Shown here piece after piece: positions 60,768 to 64,000 of a DNA stretch of 64,000 nucleotides (positions are counted from its first letter, which is position 1; the number at the start of each line of letters is the position of its first letter). The DNA comes from Gammaproteobacteria bacterium HGW-Gammaproteobacteria-15 (GTDB taxonomy: Bacteria; Pseudomonadota; Gammaproteobacteria; Enterobacterales; Alteromonadaceae): NCBI GenBank assembly GCA_002840125.1, contig PGZF01000001.1, positions 186,001 to 250,000 on the forward strand, in the 5' to 3' direction. The translations under genes and the position numbers were made by a program. The notes under the pieces are model-generated. The model had not been told where the DNA came from, made no database searches, and saw only the letters and a program-made list of their open reading frames with translations.

Positions 60768-61881
60768 GGCGCGGTATAGCCAGCGTTGTTGCCAGCGCCT
60801 GATACGCCGGTTTGGCACGCATATCGCGGTCAAAAGGTAATACTCTTACCAACCGTTCCTGCCGGCCCTGATAAAACGAGTATTTGTCACTTAATTGCCA
60901 GGTTTGTACCATTTCTATTATTGGGTTTTTCAGTACTTCCTGTAAAAAATCCCGGTATGTACTGGCAACCTGCTGATCCCTTTGGGTTTCATCATCGACA
61001 AAGCTTTGATCATTCACATCAAGCTCAGTAATGTAAACCGGCAACTGGCGTTGCTTTAACTGTTCAACTAACTGCAAAAATGCATCCATATCCAGGTTGC
61101 CGGGTGCCAGATGGCACTGCAGGCCTATAGCGTCAATAGGTGTCCCCTGATCAAGCAGCTTATCGAGCAATGGCAAAAAGGCTGAGCGCAGGCCGCGGCC
61201 CCAATGATCGGCGCGATCAAGCCAGGCTTCATTTAGTACCCGCTTTGCCGCAGGATCGGTACGCGCAGTAACATCAAAAGCCCGCTTTATGTAATCCGGC
61301 CCCATCGCACGTAACCAGGGTCCTGCGCGCAAGCCAGATTCACGGTTATGGCCCGGCCACATTGGCTCGTTTATCACATCCCAGGAGTGAAATTGCCCGG
61401 CATAGCGGCCAACCACCTCTTCAATATGGCGGTCGAGCCAGTATGCTACCCGGCTGTCAGATGCCTGGTTCAGCCAGTCCGGGTTCCACTCGTTCCAAAT
61501 CAACGTATGGCCCCGTACCGGTATACCTGCTGCCCGGGCAAAGGCCATTAACTGATCTGTTTTGCTGTAACTGATCTCACTTTCGCGCCACCTTAAGGTG
61601 CCAAATTTAAACTGATAATCTGTGGTCAATATACCGCAATGATGTTTAAGCAAACTGCCGTATTGTGGGTCATTAATTGATGCCATATCAAAAGCGCTAC
61701 CAAATAAGCGCCCGGCGGCACTGGCAATCTGGTTGAGCGATGTCACCTCTGTACCCGGCAGTAACGCTGCGGCTGTGCTGTTGCCTTGCAGTATTGTGGC
61801 AGGCTTTGCCAGACAGGCTGGCATTGCAGCCACCACACCAAGCCCAAGCAGGCTCTGTACAAACTGTCTGCGCGATAACAT
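60760..61881 (-). CDS. GH10 endo-1,4-beta-xylanase-like protein with Tat signal
   Basis: A 373-residue protein: MLSRRQFVQSLLGLGVVAAMPACLA is a twin-arginine-type signal peptide (SRRQFV). The GH10 domain follows from about residue 50, with the acid/base E172 in WDVINEPMW and the nucleophile E286 in VYITELDVN. HTLIWNEWNPDW, HSWDVIN and CHLAPGNLDMD are family blocks. Both catalytic Glu are present, so an active enzyme is expected. Its position inside the exopolysaccharide operon suggests trimming or release of the cell's own polymer, not xylan digestion. Confidence 0.93.
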   Translation of the reverse strand: MLSRRQFVQSLLGLGVVAAMPACLAKPATILQGNSTAAALLPGTEVTSLNQIASAAGRLFGSAFDMASINDPQYGSLLKHHCGILTTDYQFKFGTLRWRESEISYSKTDQLMAFARAAGIPVRGHTLIWNEWNPDWLNQASDSRVAYWLDRHIEEVVGRYAGQFHSWDVINEPMWPGHNRESGLRAGPWLRAMGPDYIKRAFDVTARTDPAAKRVLNEAWLDRADHWGRGLRSAFLPLLDKLLDQGTPIDAIGLQCHLAPGNLDMDAFLQLVEQLKQRQLPVYITELDVNDQSFVDDETQRDQQVASTYRDFLQEVLKNPIIEMVQTWQLSDKYSFYQGRQERLVRVLPFDRDMRAKPAYQALATTLAIPRHG

Positions 61882-61920
61882 AACACTATTCCTGTAACGG
61901 TTTATTTAGCGGATTTGTGC

Positions 61921-63144
61921 TTAACTTTGGGCAACCAGCCCGGCTGAGCGGCTTTGTAACTGAGCATGTTTATCAAACAGCACTCTCATCTGATTACTGG
62001 CCTTATAAGGTGCAACCTTTTGATTAACCTGCTCTGGCTGTATCTGGCCATCGCGCATACTTTGCCAGGTGGCAAGCATCTGCTGCGCCAGTTGTTGCAC
62101 CAGTTCAGCTGAATCATTGTTTTGCTCCAGCACCACACCATTAATATTGTTGTCTATTACCAGTGATAACTGCGGCAGGTTAACCGAGCAAACCGGCCTC
62201 CCTGCACACAATGCCTCAAGTACATATACCGGCATGCCTTCAAATACTGAGGTTACGATGCCCATATGCCAGCCCTGCCAAAGCTGCGCTACCTGCGCTG
62301 AAGTTTTAAAGCCATGGCAGACTGTCAGCGGTGCTATGGCGGCAAACTCGGCAAAGCTTTGTGGCTTAGCGGCACCTACATAATGAAACTCAACCTGGTT
62401 ATCGGTTTGTTTTGCCAGCTCGGCAATAACCTTAAACATCATGCCCGGGCGTTTAAAGGTGTCGAGCCGGCCGACAAAAGCAATTTTTAACGGCCCTGGC
62501 AAATTCTGGTAAGCGGTGGGTTTAAACAACTGATCATCTACGCTTACTGTCATAAAGTCGGTTTTTGTTGCCACTTCCGGGTAATCACGGCGTATGCGGT
62601 CAGTTTGCTGCTGATTGACTGAATACACATGGCGGGCACTGCGCACAGCATGTTTTTCATTAAACTTGTGCAAAAACCAGTAACGGCTGAGCAAAGAATC
62701 CATTGGCTGATCCGGATTTGCATCGCCGTGCGTAGTTAACACATAGTCAAAACCATATAAACGGCACAGCCAGGCGAACTCGTAACGCTGAATATCGAAG
62801 CTGCTTGGCATCTCTTTTGCCAGCGCCTTAATGCGCGAGCTAAAACGGATAAAATTAACGAAAAATCTTAATGTAGTAGACTGAAACAGCGATTTGGCCG
62901 CCGCATTTACTTCCTCCTGATGACAATGCATTATTGGCATAAACAGAAAACGGCCACCGAACATTTCTACTTCAGTTAGCTCACCCAGTTTGCGTTTACC
63001 ACTGTCGTCTACACCAATCAGGATCAGCCGCATACCGGCCGGGCAATATTTCAGCAGTTGCCGCACATGGGTTTCAATACCACCTACTTTGCTACCAAAA
63101 GGGTCTATCGGGTGCACGGAAAAAAATGTGGTTTTGTAAGTCAT
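61921..63144 (-). CDS. GT4 family glycosyltransferase
   Basis: A 407-residue cytoplasmic glycosyltransferase of the GT-B fold. The N-terminus PFGSKVGGIETHVRQLLKYCP is the acceptor-domain glycine-rich loop. The C-terminal domain has KIAFVGRLDTFKRPGMMFKV near residue 226 and the EX7E-type motif VFEGMPVYVLEALCAGRPV near residue 310, typical of GT4 enzymes. It adds a sugar to the exopolysaccharide repeat unit; donor and acceptor are not deducible. It lies 39 nt before the GH10 gene in the operon. Confidence 0.9.
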   Translation of the reverse strand: MTYKTTFFSVHPIDPFGSKVGGIETHVRQLLKYCPAGMRLILIGVDDSGKRKLGELTEVEMFGGRFLFMPIMHCHQEEVNAAAKSLFQSTTLRFFVNFIRFSSRIKALAKEMPSSFDIQRYEFAWLCRLYGFDYVLTTHGDANPDQPMDSLLSRYWFLHKFNEKHAVRSARHVYSVNQQQTDRIRRDYPEVATKTDFMTVSVDDQLFKPTAYQNLPGPLKIAFVGRLDTFKRPGMMFKVIAELAKQTDNQVEFHYVGAAKPQSFAEFAAIAPLTVCHGFKTSAQVAQLWQGWHMGIVTSVFEGMPVYVLEALCAGRPVCSVNLPQLSLVIDNNINGVVLEQNNDSAELVQQLAQQMLATWQSMRDGQIQPEQVNQKVAPYKASNQMRVLFDKHAQLQSRSAGLVAQS

Positions 63145-63158
63145 AATTGCACCTTAAA

Positions 63159-64000
63159 TTAATTTAACTGGCTTTGTGCCGCCAGGCTGTCACAACCGAG
63201 CTGCTCAAATACCTGTTCGGTTTGACGGGCAGCTTTAGGCCAGTTAAAACGTTGCTGATTTTGCAGGGCTTTAGCTGACAGCGCACTGAATAACGCATCA
63301 TCATGTAACAGCGCATACATATGTTCGGCCAAAGCGGCAGCATCTTCGGGGGCAAAAAACAACGCACCATCTCCGGCAACTTCACGCAGTACCGGAATAT
63401 CTGCCGCAATCACAGGCGTGCCGTGAGCCTGAGCTTCAACAACCGGTAAACCAAAGCCTTCGTAACGTGACGGAAATGCCAAGAACCGCGCCCGGCTGTA
63501 TAGCTCACTAAGCTGGCCATCGCTTAAGTAACCCAGTGAAACAGGCGCCGCCCCATGCGGTATTGCAGCAACAAAGCGGGCAAAGTTACCCTGAGTGTCG
63601 GCACCCACATGTTTAACCTCAATACTGCGCCCACTATGGCGTAGCAGCCCCAGCGCCCTTACCAGGGTATCGGCGCCTTTATTCGGTGAGACATTGGCCA
63701 CAAAAAGGCCAAAGCTCTGGCGTTTTTGGACATCACTATCGATATTTTCCGGTATTGTCAGGCAAGGCCCCTCACCGATAACGACCGTTTTATCGGCAAA
63801 CTGTGGGTAGTAACGTGCCACATCATTACGGGTATTTTGTGATACACAGATAATCTTGCTGGCGCTGCGGCATGTCAGCGGATAAAACAACTGCCACCAT
63901 AAGCGATGATGCCGCTTGTAAGAGGCCGGTGATACATTGAAATACAGATCATGCGTTACGGTAACTCTGGGCCAGCTGCCGATAAAACCACCTAAGGGGT
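63159..64000 (-). CDS. GT4 family glycosyltransferase, C-terminal part (gene runs off the right edge)
   Basis: The frame stays open from the stop at 63159 to the window edge, so the real start is outside; an apparent opening at 63890 is a TTG inside the coding region. Upstream residues VTVTHDLYFNVSPASYKRHH are the usual end of the N-terminal GT-B domain. The C-terminal domain has SKIICVSQNTRNDV, GLFVANVSPNKGADTLVRAL and FPSRYEGFGLPVVEAQAHGTPVIAAD, a classic GT4 EX7E motif. It is part of the exopolysaccharide operon, 14 nt before the next glycosyltransferase gene. Confidence 0.92.
   Translation of the reverse strand, partial: PLGGFIGSWPRVTVTHDLYFNVSPASYKRHHRLWWQLFYPLTCRSASKIICVSQNTRNDVARYYPQFADKTVVIGEGPCLTIPENIDSDVQKRQSFGLFVANVSPNKGADTLVRALGLLRHSGRSIEVKHVGADTQGNFARFVAAIPHGAAPVSLGYLSDGQLSELYSRARFLAFPSRYEGFGLPVVEAQAHGTPVIAADIPVLREVAGDGALFFAPEDAAALAEHMYALLHDDALFSALSAKALQNQQRFNWPKAARQTEQVFEQLGCDSLAAQSQLN

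Noticed and set aside
60760-60833. Apparent 74-nt overlap of the acyltransferase and GH10 frames as a frameshift or gene fusion
   Set aside because: Using ATG 60767 reduces the overlap to 8 nt and places the acyltransferase motif at its usual distance from the N-terminus, so no sequence error needs to be assumed.

Overview
The window looks like chromosomal DNA of a marine or freshwater gammaproteobacterium of the Alteromonadales/Chromatiaceae type (Rheinheimera, Alishewanella or Arsukibacterium are my best guesses). The reasons are the HexR-controlled Entner-Doudoroff genes, the neighbourhood fabA-rmf-DUF3466-uup-glutaredoxin-rlmKL, a CLCA_X-type protein, a very long TonB-dependent receptor and a VPS-like exopolysaccharide cluster. 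The genus is inference; I could run no search. No IS element, prophage or CRISPR array was seen.

Layout. 1-9.2 kb: central carbon metabolism. zwf-pgl-edd-glk run leftwards, hexR and pyruvate kinase run rightwards, followed by a DMT permease and an ATP-type phosphofructokinase. Two identical 15-bp HexR palindromes lie in the zwf/hexR gap and before pyk. 9.2-23.2 kb: housekeeping genes: a LytS/LytTR two-component pair, thioesterase, HIT protein, M61 and M23 peptidases, a two-domain PTPS-family protein, fabA with a FabR-like operator, rmf, a DUF3466 protein, the ABC-F protein Uup, a small glutaredoxin and rlmKL. 23.4-25.5 kb: two identical initiator tRNA genes, then decaying tRNA 3'-half/terminator units and two toxin-antitoxin modules (FitAB/VapBC-like and TacAT-like), a likely acquisition hot spot. 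25.6-32.4 kb: an eight-gene Mrp/Mbh-like cation antiporter operon with three antiporter-like subunits and a DUF4040-MnhB fusion but no full-length MrpA. 32.5-38.3 kb: SelO, a YgjV-like membrane protein, a large M14 carboxypeptidase and an LPD1/CLCA_X-like protein.

38.4-50.7 kb is the most unusual part. A TonB-dependent receptor diverges from a GH20 hexosaminidase fused to an SMP-30/gluconolactonase-like propeller. Next come an M81 (MlrC-like) peptidase, a sodium:solute symporter, a RidA deaminase, an RpiR regulator and a D-threonine-aldolase/D-serine-dehydratase-like PLP enzyme. The two divergent promoter regions share an element with the same 22-bp-spaced inverted repeat (TACTTT-N16-AAAGTA), so the whole block may be one regulon for taking up and degrading an amino sugar/D-amino acid-containing substrate.

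50.7-64 kb is a leftward exopolysaccharide operon that continues beyond the window. It contains two GT4 glycosyltransferases, a Tat-type GH10 xylanase-like hydrolase, an acyltransferase, a flippase, a VpsF/Wzy-like polymerase, a WcaJ-type initiating transferase, an outer-membrane barrel paired with a short Wza-like protein, a Wzc-like tyrosine autokinase and a PHP-type tyrosine phosphatase.
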